35,685 nt of DNA from a bacterium (lineage in GTDB: Bacteria; UBP14; UBA6098; B30-G16): contig JAGGZE010000053.1 of NCBI GenBank assembly GCA_021162205.1, positions 1 to 35,685 on the forward strand. Reading direction: 5' to 3'. Below are positions 17,490 through 24,871 of the stretch, in pieces. The number at the start of each line of letters is the position of its first letter. Position 1 is the stretch's first letter. The notes under the pieces are model-generated. The model ran no database searches. It was not told where the DNA came from and was given only the letters and a program-made list of their open reading frames with translations. The position numbers and the translations under genes were made by a program.

Positions 17490-18174
17490 TTTCTATTCCT
17501 CCAATTTCTTTTTGTTCTTCGATTCGATTATTATCTTCATTTTCATCGGACTCGTTATTTTCATCAGATTGTTCTTGTTCACGAACTACCTCGGGGTCTT
17601 CCTTTATTTCCTCTTGAATTTCCACTGTTTCCTCGATTTCAGCAGATGGTTCGTTAGATGGTTCGCTTTCAGATGTTATTTCGGAAGCTGTTTCGGTGGA
17701 TGGTTCAACGACATCCTGTGTTTCTTCTTCTTTTGAAACCTCGATTGTTTCATTTTCCACAGGTGGTTCGACTGCTTTCTCGATAATAGGTAGTTCTTCT
17801 TTCACGGGTTCGACAGGTTCCGTATGTTCGATTTTATGTATCGGTTCGCTATGAAGTTTATTTAGATATTCCACCGACCGTGAATTCCCTGCGATTATCA
17901 TATGCCGAAGAATCTTTTCATTCATTTTCAATGCGTGAGCGAGTTGAACAGGAGTATCTATTTCAGCTTTGAAAAGGAAATATACATAATAGCCGGAATT
18001 CCTTTTCGTTATCGGATATTTGAATTCTTTCAAACCCCAATCGGCTCTACCGATAAATTCGGTCGAACGCTTCTCGACAAGCGATTGCACAACATCGAAC
18101 TCACGATGAATTTCCGCTTCATCCCCCTGACTGTCAAAAATTACCATCAACTCATAAATTTTTTCTTTTGCCAT
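17458..18174 (-). CDS. rpsF: 30S ribosomal protein bS6 with long acidic tail
   Basis: Residues 1-110 are a normal bS6: [13 protein letters not shown], the [23 protein letters not shown] core and [10 protein letters not shown]. From about 112 to 238 the protein continues as a low-complexity tail dominated by Glu, with Ser, Pro, Asn and Asp (for example [26 protein letters not shown]). bS6 is commonly 95-140 residues; E. coli has only a short glutamate tail added by RimK. The tail overlaps the rpsR start. GGGAG precedes the ATG. A promoter at 18210-18237 drives the rpsF-rpsR-rplI run. Confidence 0.93.
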   Translation of the reverse strand: MAKEKIYELMVIFDSQGDEAEIHREFDVVQSLVEKRSTEFIGRADWGLKEFKYPITKRNSGYYVYFLFKAEIDTPVQLAHALKMNEKILRHMIIAGNSRSVEYLNKLHSEPIHKIEHTEPVEPVKEELPIIEKAVEPPVENETIEVSKEEETQDVVEPSTETASEITSESEPSNEPSAEIEETVEIQEEIKEDPEVVREQEQSDENNESDENEDNNRIEEQKEIGGIENDGAEKKSEE

Positions 18175-18209
18175 ATTTACTCCCTGTTTTCTATTTTCTA
18201 TAAACCACT

Positions 18210-18237
18210 ATGTTAATTTTTATAACTAAAAACGCAA
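18210..18237 (-). promoter_or_regulatory. Likely promoter of rpsF-rpsR-rplI
   Basis: On the minus strand TTGCGT (18232-18237), 16 bases, TAACAT (18210-18215). The spacing and -35 are the same as in the tRNA-Val promoter. It leaves a leader of about 30 bases with GGGAG before the rpsF ATG. Confidence 0.5.
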
Positions 18238-18360
18238 GCATTTTTTTATAAAATTCCAAATAAATTCTTGTAAAATCTATTATCTATTTTATTTTTCGAT
18301 TTCATTTTTACAAAATTAGTATCGTTTTTTTTCGATTTATCAAATTTATAAGGGGGTAAA

Positions 18361-19710
18361 ATGGCAAAAGCCGATAAAACAATGAACGAAATCGTTGCAT
18401 TATGCAAAAGAAGGGGTTTTATTTTTCAATCCAGCGAGATTTATGGTGGTATCAACGCTCTATGGGATATGGGTCCGCTCGGTGTCGAGATGAAAAAAAA
18501 TATAAAAGATTTCTGGTGGAAATCCATCGTGCAAATGCGTCCAGATGTCGAGGGACTCGATTCATCGATTCTTATGCACCCGAAAATATGGGAGGCATCG
18601 GGACATATCGAAAATTTCACCGACCCGTTAATCGAATGCCGAAATTGCCATAAAAGGTTTCGCGCCGATGATATAAAAGGCAAAAATTGCCCCAATTGCG
18701 GCTCCGACCAATTGACCGAACCGAGAATGTTCAACCTTATGTTCAAAACATTTATTGGGCCGCTGGAATCTGTCGAAAATACGATATATCTTCGGCCGGA
18801 AACTGCTCAGGGAATTTATATCGACTATCAGAATGTTCTAATGGCTACTCGTCAGAAAATTCCATTCGGAATTGCTCAAATCGGGAAAGCATTCCGCAAC
18901 GAGATTTCACCGGGAAATTTCATTTTCCGCTCACGGGAATTCGAGCAAATGGAAATGCAATATTTTGTCCATCCAGACGATGCCAACAAATGGTTCGAAT
19001 ACTGGCGTGAAATGCGGTGGCAGTGGTATATTCAGCTCGGTATCGACGAGGAAAAAATCCATTGGCATCGGCACGGTGAAAATGAACTGGCTCACTATGC
19101 CCGCAATGCCTATGATATCGAATTCGATTTTCCATTCGGTAGAAAGGAACTCGAGGGTGTTCACAATCGTGGAGATTTCGACCTTTCGAGACATCAGCAG
19201 TATTCGAATAAAAATCTTGAATATACCGATAAAATCACCGGCGAAAAATTTATCCCATTCATTATCGAGACATCGGGCGGCGTGGACAGAGGTATGCTTG
19301 CGATATTGTCCGATGCTTACACTGTCGAGCCCGAACCGAAAAATCCCAGCAAAATGCGCGTCGTTCTTAAAATGCACCCTCGAATTTCACCGATTAAGGT
19401 CGGTGTATTCCCGCTTGTGAAAAAGGATAATATGCCGAAGGTCGCAAGTGAAATCGCTCGAGAATTGCGCAAAAAGTTCACGGTATTTTACGATGAAAAG
19501 GATTCTATTGGCAGACGCTATCGCCGGCAGGATGAGGCAGGCACGCCATTTTGCGTAACTGTCGATGGGCAAACTTTCGATGACGATACTGTTACAATTC
19601 GTGAGCGTGACACATTGGTTCAAGTGCGTGTGAAAATCGATGAAATTGCACCGATGATTAATAAATATATCGAAAATTGGAAAAAAAATAAAGGAATAAG
19701 TCTTTCTTAA
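18361..19710 (+). CDS. glyS: Glycyl-tRNA synthetase (single-chain, alpha2 type)
   Basis: This 449-residue class II synthetase charges tRNA-Gly. It is the homodimeric form found in archaea, eukaryotes and many bacteria, not the E. coli GlyQ/GlyS pair. It opens with CKRRGFIFQSSEIYGGINALWDMGPLGVEMK (split here as CKRRGFIFQSSEIYGG and LWDMGPLG). A four-cysteine zinc-like insertion follows (CRNC, then CPNC, near 93-117), then motif 2 FRNEISPGNFIFRSREFEQME, the glycine-site region SGGVDRGMLAIL, and an anticodon-binding domain ending in VRVKIDEIAP. GGGGG precedes the ATG. It diverges from rpsF. A weak promoter, TTGTAA-16-TATTTT, lies near 18268-18295. Confidence 0.95.
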   Translation: MAKADKTMNEIVALCKRRGFIFQSSEIYGGINALWDMGPLGVEMKKNIKDFWWKSIVQMRPDVEGLDSSILMHPKIWEASGHIENFTDPLIECRNCHKRFRADDIKGKNCPNCGSDQLTEPRMFNLMFKTFIGPLESVENTIYLRPETAQGIYIDYQNVLMATRQKIPFGIAQIGKAFRNEISPGNFIFRSREFEQMEMQYFVHPDDANKWFEYWREMRWQWYIQLGIDEEKIHWHRHGENELAHYARNAYDIEFDFPFGRKELEGVHNRGDFDLSRHQQYSNKNLEYTDKITGEKFIPFIIETSGGVDRGMLAILSDAYTVEPEPKNPSKMRVVLKMHPRISPIKVGVFPLVKKDNMPKVASEIARELRKKFTVFYDEKDSIGRRYRRQDEAGTPFCVTVDGQTFDDDTVTIRERDTLVQVRVKIDEIAPMINKYIENWKKNKGISLS

Positions 19711-19819
19711 CAATGACGATATTGAATGGTGAAAATTCAGCGAGTGATTTCAATAACACGAATTGGAAATTGTGATTTAAATTTATTTATAACGCAGGGA
19801 GAAGGTGTCCCGAAGTGTC
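19711..19819. other. Intergenic start of the repeat-filled gap
   Basis: No gene is visible. A small hairpin CCCGAagtgTCGGG (19809-19822) with alternative pairing CCGAAG/CTTCGG (19810-19815 with 19830-19835) leads into the first copy of the 107-bp repeat. Confidence 0.35.
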
Positions 19820-19926
19820 GGGTGGAGCCCTTCGGCTTTTCCTTGAGGGCATATTCGATACGCCCCTACATCGTGTTTTTTAATTTGTTAAATGTTATTT
19901 GGATTAATCTGGTGCAACAGGGAATT
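19820..19926 (+). repeat. 107-bp direct repeat, copy A
   Basis: This matches 20079-20185 at 106 of 107 positions, with an offset of 259 bases. It contains an interrupted palindrome (GGGCATAT tcg ATACGCCC, with one mismatch in this copy), then an AT-rich spacer. It ends inside the left part of compound hairpin E1. Short translations across it are low-quality and identical in both copies, so they are not genes. Confidence 0.9.
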
Positions 19927-19976
19927 CCAACTTTGTTGGAAGGGAAGTTGCACAAAGAAAACAGGTGAATGCCTGT
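19912..19976 (+). repeat. Compound hairpin element E1
   Basis: The outer stem is GTGCAAC (19912-19918) with GTTGCAC (19947-19953). It encloses the linker AGGGAAT and the inner hairpin TTCCAACtttGTTGGAA (19925-19941). The third hairpin, ACAGGTgaatGCCTGT (19961-19976), follows after a purine-rich linker AAAGAAA. See E2-E6 for variants. Confidence 0.75.
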
Positions 19977-20013
19977 CGCCGAGAAATTTTGATATGGTTA
20001 TTTGACTAATCAG

Positions 20014-20094
20014 GCGTTGCAATGAATTCCCCGATTTTTAATCGGGGAAGAAACGCAACGCGAAGAAAACACCCGAAGGGGTGGAGCCCTTCGG
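20014..20094 (+). repeat. Compound hairpin element E2
   Basis: The outer stem is GCGTTGC (20014-20020) with GCAACGC (20055-20061). The inner hairpin is CCCCGATTtttAATCGGGG (20029-20047), followed by the linker AAGAAA. The third hairpin is CCGAAGGG (20073-20080) with CCCTTCGG (20087-20094), which runs into copy B of the 107-bp repeat. Confidence 0.75.
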
Positions 20095-20185
20095 CTTTTC
20101 CTTGAGGGCGTATTCGATACGCCCCTACATCGTGTTTTTTAATTTGTTAAATGTTATTTGGATTAATCTGGTGCAACAGGGAATT
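20079..20185 (+). repeat. 107-bp direct repeat, copy B
   Basis: This is the second copy of the repeat at 19820-19926. Here the palindrome is perfect: GGGCGTAT (20106-20113), loop TCG, ATACGCCC (20117-20124). The single difference between the copies lies in this stem. The high identity implies a recent duplication or ongoing conversion. Confidence 0.9.
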
Positions 20186-20235
20186 GCCGATTCCATCGGT
20201 AAGAAAGGTTGCACGATAAAGACAGGCGAAGCCTG
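20171..20235 (+). repeat. Compound hairpin element E3 (leader of the 20251 gene)
   Basis: The outer stem is GTGCAAC (20171-20177) with GTTGCAC (20208-20214). The linker is AGGGAAT. The inner hairpin TTGCCGATtccATCGGTAA (20184-20202) has one G-U pair, and is followed by AAGAAA. The third hairpin is CAGGCgaaGCCTG (20223-20235). The start codon of the following gene is 15 bases further on, with AAGGGTG as ribosome-binding site, so the element would lie in its 5' leader. Confidence 0.75.
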
Positions 20236-20250
20236 CCCGAAGGGTGATAT

Positions 20251-21483
20251 ATGGGAAAGATACTTTTATTTTTATTTATAATATTCGGCTATTTTTTCCC
20301 CGATGGTTCGGGACAAGTTGCGGCTTTATCGAGTTTGCGAATCGGTTTCGGCGGCTCGATGGTCGGGCAAAAATATTCTATATTCGAACAGGACACTGTT
20401 TCGATTACAACCGAGTCTAAAATTCTTGCCGATGGCTCGTATTCAATCGATTTAAAATCGCATAAAATTTCTGGCGAATTTTCATCGGATATTGGCGATG
20501 CAAGTTTTTGGGGAAATACCAAATTAAAATGGAAATATACGCTCGGCGAATTCAATACTGAAATGTCCGAAATTGTCGAGGGTAGAGCGCCTTATAAGAA
20601 AAATACCGATGTTGTCGGTTATTTAAAGCATCGATTCAATTTAAATCTTGCTCAAAAAATCGATTTAAAAAAAATATCTGCAAGACTTTGGGTCGAGGGT
20701 AAAAGCCATTCACAAGTCGGTGAATTCTATTACGATTACGACCTTTTGCGTTCGCAATTATACTATGAATTTCCGCTATTCGATGGCGATGGCGGCATTT
20801 CGTGGAGTTATTCGTTTCGCAGTGTTCCCGATTCCGCCGATGCAAACTATGACCGAAGGCAACTCGAATTATCCTATGCAAAATTGTGGAAAGCGGGGCA
20901 TTTCAGCGATTTCGTTACAGGATATGACCGCAGACATTTCCCATCCGAGGATGAGCACGGTTCGTATTCCTCGTTTTATTTTTGGTCGAACCAATCTATT
21001 TTACTCGGCAAAATATTTATCGAGTCGAAAATCGATTTCGAGAAAAGATTATACGACAACGAGGATGATATTTTTTTCGATTATACATATCTCGAAATCG
21101 AACCGTCGATAGTAAAGAATTTCGGCAGATGGCGATTGGGAACAGGTCCACTTTATTCGGCTCGATGGGCGAAAAGCGAATATACCGGCGAAACATTCGA
21201 TGAACTCGGAATCGACATTTCGATAAATCATTTGGATTACGGTGTATTTTGGCTGTTTGCAGATATAGATTTTGGCAAGCGATTCTATTCCGATATTCCC
21301 GATACCGAGTTATTTTTCTCGAATTATTTATTTGTGGATGTTTCTGGAATGCTCTCGGTTTGGTTCACACAACGAATCCGTGCAGATTTATCGGTTGCAT
21401 ATTCGCCCGAATGGCACATGCGCAAGGATGATAATATTCAGACATCGTATATTTCACTCGCGGTGCGATACGAATTGAAATAA
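20251..21483 (+). CDS. Predicted outer-membrane beta-barrel protein
   Basis: This 410-residue protein of unknown role has a signal peptide (hydrophobic residues 3-15, cleavage probably near GSGQVAA). The rest alternates aromatic and polar residues in short amphipathic strands (for example ELSYAKLWKAG, GTGPLYSARW, RADLSVAYSPEW) and ends in a strand YISLAVRYELK, as in outer-membrane barrels. Many Tyr/Trp/Phe residues would form aromatic girdles. No named family is recognised. AAGGGTG lies about seven bases before the ATG. Compound element E3 occupies the leader, so expression may depend on it (inference). No co-directional partner follows. Confidence 0.65.
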   Translation: MGKILLFLFIIFGYFFPDGSGQVAALSSLRIGFGGSMVGQKYSIFEQDTVSITTESKILADGSYSIDLKSHKISGEFSSDIGDASFWGNTKLKWKYTLGEFNTEMSEIVEGRAPYKKNTDVVGYLKHRFNLNLAQKIDLKKISARLWVEGKSHSQVGEFYYDYDLLRSQLYYEFPLFDGDGGISWSYSFRSVPDSADANYDRRQLELSYAKLWKAGHFSDFVTGYDRRHFPSEDEHGSYSSFYFWSNQSILLGKIFIESKIDFEKRLYDNEDDIFFDYTYLEIEPSIVKNFGRWRLGTGPLYSARWAKSEYTGETFDELGIDISINHLDYGVFWLFADIDFGKRFYSDIPDTELFFSNYLFVDVSGMLSVWFTQRIRADLSVAYSPEWHMRKDDNIQTSYISLAVRYELK

Positions 21484-21513
21484 AAAACAGCCGATAATGA
21501 ACATCGATTTTCC

Positions 21514-21588
21514 TCATTGCTGTTCGGGATGAATGGCATTCAACCGTAATCGTAAGCTTTCGTGGTCATCATTTTTCATTATTCCCAT
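21514..21588 (-). CDS. Possible 24-residue small ORF downstream of ade
   Basis: The minus-strand ATG at 21588 (or GTG at 21591) opens MGIMKNDDHESLRLRLNAIH and ends PEQQ. The frame is the same as that of adenine deaminase and is open back to the ade TGA, so readthrough would add 35 residues. Adenine deaminase already has its normal C-terminus, so a readthrough product is not expected. No relative is recognised, and the ribosome-binding site is poor. Confidence 0.15.
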   Translation of the reverse strand: MGIMKNDDHESLRLRLNAIHPEQQ

Positions 21589-21621
21589 CACCTGTTCAAA
21601 TCCTCGAATAAAAGAATGATA

Positions 21622-23331
21622 TCATACGAACACATCGATGAATTGGAATTTTGCCGAATCGACAAGACCTTTATCGGTGAGTCTCAATGCTGGAATCGGC
21701 ACGAGCGATAAAAAACTCATTGCAGCGAATGGGTCCGGTAGATTGCAGCCGATATTTTTTGCGGTATCTATTAAGTTCTCGACTTTATCCTTGACGATTT
21801 CCAATGGCTGGTCGCTGACAAGTCCCGCAACTGGAAGTGGAAGTTCGGATAGCACTTTGCCATTCGATACGATTACAAGTCCGCCGCCGAGTTCGATAAC
21901 ACGGATAGCAGCGATTAGCATATCGTTATCGTTCGTCCCGAGAACGCCGAGATTATGGCTATCGTGAGCTACCGACGATGCGAATGCTCCATTATTTATA
22001 CCGAACCCGCGCACAAATCCCTTACCGATATTGCCAGATGCTCGATGTCGTTCGATTACAACGAATTTTGCGATGTCGCGTTCAGAATCGGCAACCGCAT
22101 AACCATTTTCAATTTTAGCATCATCGATAGTATTTTTTGTGACAATTTGTCCGGGAACGACTTCGATAATTCTAATTCGTTTGGCTTTCGCAGGAATTTT
22201 GAACGATTCATCGTCGAGTTTAGCGACATTCATAGTGCCTCGGATATGTATATGCTGCGTTTCAGATGGTTTGAATAACGATTTGCCATCTTTTGCAACC
22301 AGCGCACCTTTTTTGAATACCATCCGCGGTCTCGGATTTAAAATATCGTCGAACACAATAAAGTCTGCCCAATAGCGCGGGATAATCGCACCGATATTTT
22401 TGAGATTGTAAAATCTGGCAGTGTTTATTGTCGCAATTTGGAAAGCTGTTATAGGTTCGAGTCCATTTTGAATCGCAATTCGAAGATTATTATCGATATG
22501 TCCTTCGGACACAAGCGATGCTGGATGTCGGTCGTCGGTTACGAAACTGAAATTATTCCAATTCGTCTCGCTTACTAATGGCAGCAAATCCCGCATATTT
22601 TTTTCCGATGAACCCTCTCGCAAATGTATATGAAGACCGAGTCTCAATTTTTCGCGAGCCTCGTCGACAGTAGTGCATTCGTGGTCGGAGCGAGGACCAG
22701 CGAGTATGTATGCATTCAGGGCTTTTCCGCTAAGTCCAGGTGCGTGACCATCGACCACTTTATCTCTGCCTATGTGCAATTTATTCAAAACCTCACGGTC
22801 GCCAGAAATCACTCCCGGATAGTTCATCATCTCGCCGACACCGACAACGCTCGGTTCATTGATTAACAGATGTATATCGTAAGCCGAAAGTCTCGCTCCA
22901 CTGGATTCCAATTCGGTTGCAGGCACACAGGATGGCAGCATAACGAAAATGTCTAATGGAAGATTTTCACGATGTTCGAGAACATATCGAATGCCATCGA
23001 GTCCCAGCACATTTGCGAATTCGTGCGGGTCTGCGACGACGGCACCTGTTCCCAGCGGAACTACCGCTCGAGTGAATTCTGGCACGGTCAACATCGAGCT
23101 TTCGATATGAATATGTCCATCGATAAGACTCGGTGCGAGATATGCTCCATCGATGTCGATTATTTCTTTTGCATCATAATCGCCGAATCCGACAATCCTG
23201 CCATCGACAATAGCAACATTTGCAGGATGGATTTCACCCGATATCACATTTACCAATCGAGCATTCTTAATCAACAAATCGGCGGGTTTTTTGCCCAAAG
23301 CCCTGAATATTTTATCTTCTACATTTCTCAT
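21622..23331 (-). CDS. ade: Adenine deaminase
   Basis: This 569-residue amidohydrolase converts adenine to hypoxanthine and ammonia in purine salvage. Metal-site and signature motifs: DGHIHIESS near residue 72, DPHEFANVLG near 102, GEMMNYPGVI near 166, DGHAPGLSG near 194, HIHLREGSS near 232 and FVTDDRHP near 262. The Ade-specific C-terminal domain has NLGVLGTNDNDM, GGGLVIV, LPLPVAGL and DPFAAMSFLSL, so the gene is full length. The ATG at 23331 is preceded by AGGTGGGG; a GTG nine bases upstream would sit inside that site. Element E4 abuts the start, and its third hairpin includes the ribosome-binding site. Confidence 0.94.
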   Translation of the reverse strand: MRNVEDKIFRALGKKPADLLIKNARLVNVISGEIHPANVAIVDGRIVGFGDYDAKEIIDIDGAYLAPSLIDGHIHIESSMLTVPEFTRAVVPLGTGAVVADPHEFANVLGLDGIRYVLEHRENLPLDIFVMLPSCVPATELESSGARLSAYDIHLLINEPSVVGVGEMMNYPGVISGDREVLNKLHIGRDKVVDGHAPGLSGKALNAYILAGPRSDHECTTVDEAREKLRLGLHIHLREGSSEKNMRDLLPLVSETNWNNFSFVTDDRHPASLVSEGHIDNNLRIAIQNGLEPITAFQIATINTARFYNLKNIGAIIPRYWADFIVFDDILNPRPRMVFKKGALVAKDGKSLFKPSETQHIHIRGTMNVAKLDDESFKIPAKAKRIRIIEVVPGQIVTKNTIDDAKIENGYAVADSERDIAKFVVIERHRASGNIGKGFVRGFGINNGAFASSVAHDSHNLGVLGTNDNDMLIAAIRVIELGGGLVIVSNGKVLSELPLPVAGLVSDQPLEIVKDKVENLIDTAKNIGCNLPDPFAAMSFLSLVPIPALRLTDKGLVDSAKFQFIDVFV

Positions 23332-23337
23332 TTTCCC

Positions 23338-23407
23338 CACCTTTTAGGTGTTTTTTGTGCGTTGCGTTTTTCTTAATCCCGATAAGTCGGGACATTCCCT
23401 GCAACGC
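23338..23407 (-). repeat. Compound hairpin element E4 (leader of ade)
   Basis: In the ade sense the outer stem is GCGTTGC (23407-23401) with GCAACGC (23365-23359). The linker is AGGGAAT. The inner hairpin TCCCGActtaTCGGGA (23392-23377) is followed by ATTAAGAAA. After ACAAAAAA the third hairpin is CACCTaaaAGGTG (23350-23338). The right arm of that hairpin is the start of AGGTGGGG, the ade ribosome-binding site. Confidence 0.75.
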
Positions 23408-23428
23408 CCGATTAATCAAATAACTTTT

Positions 23429-23464
23429 AACCATTATATATAACAGAATGGTTTTCTCAAAACC
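23429..23464. other. AT-rich hairpins between E4 and the ade-leader-like copy
   Basis: AACCATT near 23429 pairs with AATGGTT near 23446-23452. The latter overlaps a second hairpin, GGTTTTctcAAAACC (23451-23464). They are mutually exclusive. No gene is visible here. Confidence 0.35.
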
Positions 23465-23493
23465 CTTTTTCAGAAAAGTTTGAATATTTTCCC

Positions 23494-23534
23494 CACCTTT
23501 AAGGTGTCTCTTCGCTGGCGTTTGCCTGTTTTTA
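23494..23534 (-). repeat. Partial element E7: copy of the ade-leader hairpin
   Basis: In the minus sense this has AAAAACAGGC, GCCAG and then CACCTTAAAGGTG followed by GGGGAAAAT. It closely repeats the third hairpin and ribosome-binding site of ade, but continues ATTC instead of a start codon plus gene. The nested stems seen in E1-E5 are absent. It looks like a duplicated or truncated leader. Confidence 0.5.
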
Positions 23535-23623
23535 TTGCGAAATGTTGTCAAAGAGCAGGTTGTCGCCACAGTATAGGGTATTCCCTATCCTAATATTTCC
23601 ACACGGAGCGGAAGGAAAGATGA

Positions 23624-24871
23624 TTAATCGGTTTCAATTATGAGAGACTTCGGTTTATCATCTTTTCTACGTAGTCTACCGCTTACTGTTATTATTTTGT
23701 TTTTATCCAAACTACGTGTGTATTTCGACTCTTCTATAGGTTCATCAGTTTCAATTTTAATCGACACTTTCGGCGTTCTATTCTCTTCAATTATATATGC
23801 CTTGCCTTTTCCAGTTTCCGTATTTAACTGATAAATATGGATTCGGTATTCCGTTAAACTATCATCTACGGTATAGATTTCACTCTGAATAATCTCTTTG
23901 GTTTTTTCAAACCGGTCATAATCTTTTCTTTCTATTTTAGTAATCGGTGAAATACCCGAAAATTCTATTGAATTATAAGAACAACCTATGTCTTTTGTCA
24001 TATCAGATAATATTTCTTGAGTATCGATTATTTTATCAAGAAATAATTCTTCATAGTCCTCGGGAACAAGAAAATGGTATTCTCTTATTAGTTGTTTATA
24101 TTCTTGAATTATATTCTGTGCTTCTTCGGGTATTTCCTTCTTTATTATAATATCTATAGAATCAGGGAGTTTGGAAATACAATAGCTTAAATACTTATCT
24201 AATAGGATAGATATTTTATTTTCTAAATCTTTATTATAGTCTATAAGGAAACCAGTGCTATCACCGGGATATACGAGTTCAGTATTTAAAACTATTTCGA
24301 AACTCGCCGGATTCGTTGCTTGTATATAAGTTTTCCCATTTAATCCCATAGATTTAATTAAACTAATGCCGTTTTCTACAAAAGCCTCAGTCTTATTAGC
24401 TATATTGCTAAAAATGCTCGTTAAAACACGATGTTTTGCCGCTTCGAAACCTTCTAAGTGAACTCTATGTGTAAGATTCGGATATAATTGGCATGAATAA
24501 CTTGGACAGAACGAATTTTCTGTAGGTAGATAATCTTTAGGTATATCTTCGAAATCAATCGGGAAAGCTTTCATGTAAGAATTATCGAAAGCTTTTTCCA
24601 AAATAAAGAGGTCCGATGTTTTCTTCATTATTTCCAGATAGGATAACTCCCGCTTGAAAAACTTGGACAATAAATCGAAATAGACTACCGCATGGAAATG
24701 CCAGTCAATTTTTTTATCGTAGTCTTCATCGATGGATGAACCAAGTATCCAATTCCCGAAACTATTTTTTCCGCAATATAAAATCGGCTCGTCGTCGAAT
24801 AATATATCTTTATATTCGCAAGTTATTATCGGATAACTAACTGCTTTAGTTGTGCGATTGAATTCGAACAT
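23624..24871 (-). CDS. Unknown protein (DUF6575-like N-terminus), second gene of a cassette
   Basis: This 415-residue cytosolic-looking protein has no signal peptide or membrane segment. The first 100 residues (YKDILFDDEPILYCGKNSFGNWIL, split as DDEPILYCGK and SFGNWIL) recall the DUF6575 pattern, in which a 'display/price' strand of the type DGPLLF-x-N-x-G precedes a helix-rich stretch; this is from memory and uncertain. The middle is helical and acidic; the C-terminal 80 residues form a strand-rich Lys/Glu domain (TVSGRLRRKDD). Its ATG overlaps the stop of the upstream gene (TAATG). Base use is more AT-rich and less CGAT-biased than in neighbours, pointing to acquired DNA. No function can be assigned. 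Confidence 0.6.
   Translation of the reverse strand: MFEFNRTTKAVSYPIITCEYKDILFDDEPILYCGKNSFGNWILGSSIDEDYDKKIDWHFHAVVYFDLLSKFFKRELSYLEIMKKTSDLFILEKAFDNSYMKAFPIDFEDIPKDYLPTENSFCPSYSCQLYPNLTHRVHLEGFEAAKHRVLTSIFSNIANKTEAFVENGISLIKSMGLNGKTYIQATNPASFEIVLNTELVYPGDSTGFLIDYNKDLENKISILLDKYLSYCISKLPDSIDIIIKKEIPEEAQNIIQEYKQLIREYHFLVPEDYEELFLDKIIDTQEILSDMTKDIGCSYNSIEFSGISPITKIERKDYDRFEKTKEIIQSEIYTVDDSLTEYRIHIYQLNTETGKGKAYIIEENRTPKVSIKIETDEPIEESKYTRSLDKNKIITVSGRLRRKDDKPKSLIIETD

Noticed and set aside
19918-20000. AGGGAAT beside a hairpin, reminiscent of the cobalamin riboswitch core
   Set aside because: The conserved GCCACTG box and the rest of the cobalamin aptamer are missing, and the same segment recurs in several unrelated places as a dispersed repeat.
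20014-20061. Integron attC-like site (nested imperfect palindrome)
   Set aside because: The arms GCGTTGC/GCAACGC do not fit the GTTRRRY/RYYYAAC boxes, and there is no integrase or cassette array.
19820-20235. CRISPR array
   Set aside because: Only two long repeats with unequal structured intervals, and no cas genes.
19726-20281. Short plus-strand reading frames with the shared peptide VEPFGFSLRAYSIRPYIV
   Set aside because: They are translations of the 107-bp repeat, with no ribosome-binding site and no protein-like character.
23338-23407. Known purine riboswitch upstream of ade
   Set aside because: The three-way junction with its conserved loop-loop and pyrimidine-rich core is absent; the element is a dispersed repeat.
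23312-23569. 85-codon minus-strand frame upstream of ade
   Set aside because: It runs through repeat elements E4 and E7 and overlaps the ade start in another frame; its peptide repeats the element sequence twice (KRHLKGGEN, KKHLKGGEN).
23571-23590. Hairpin ATAGGGtattCCCTAT as terminator of the cassette
   Set aside because: The stem is only 6 bp and there is no T-run after it on the relevant strand.
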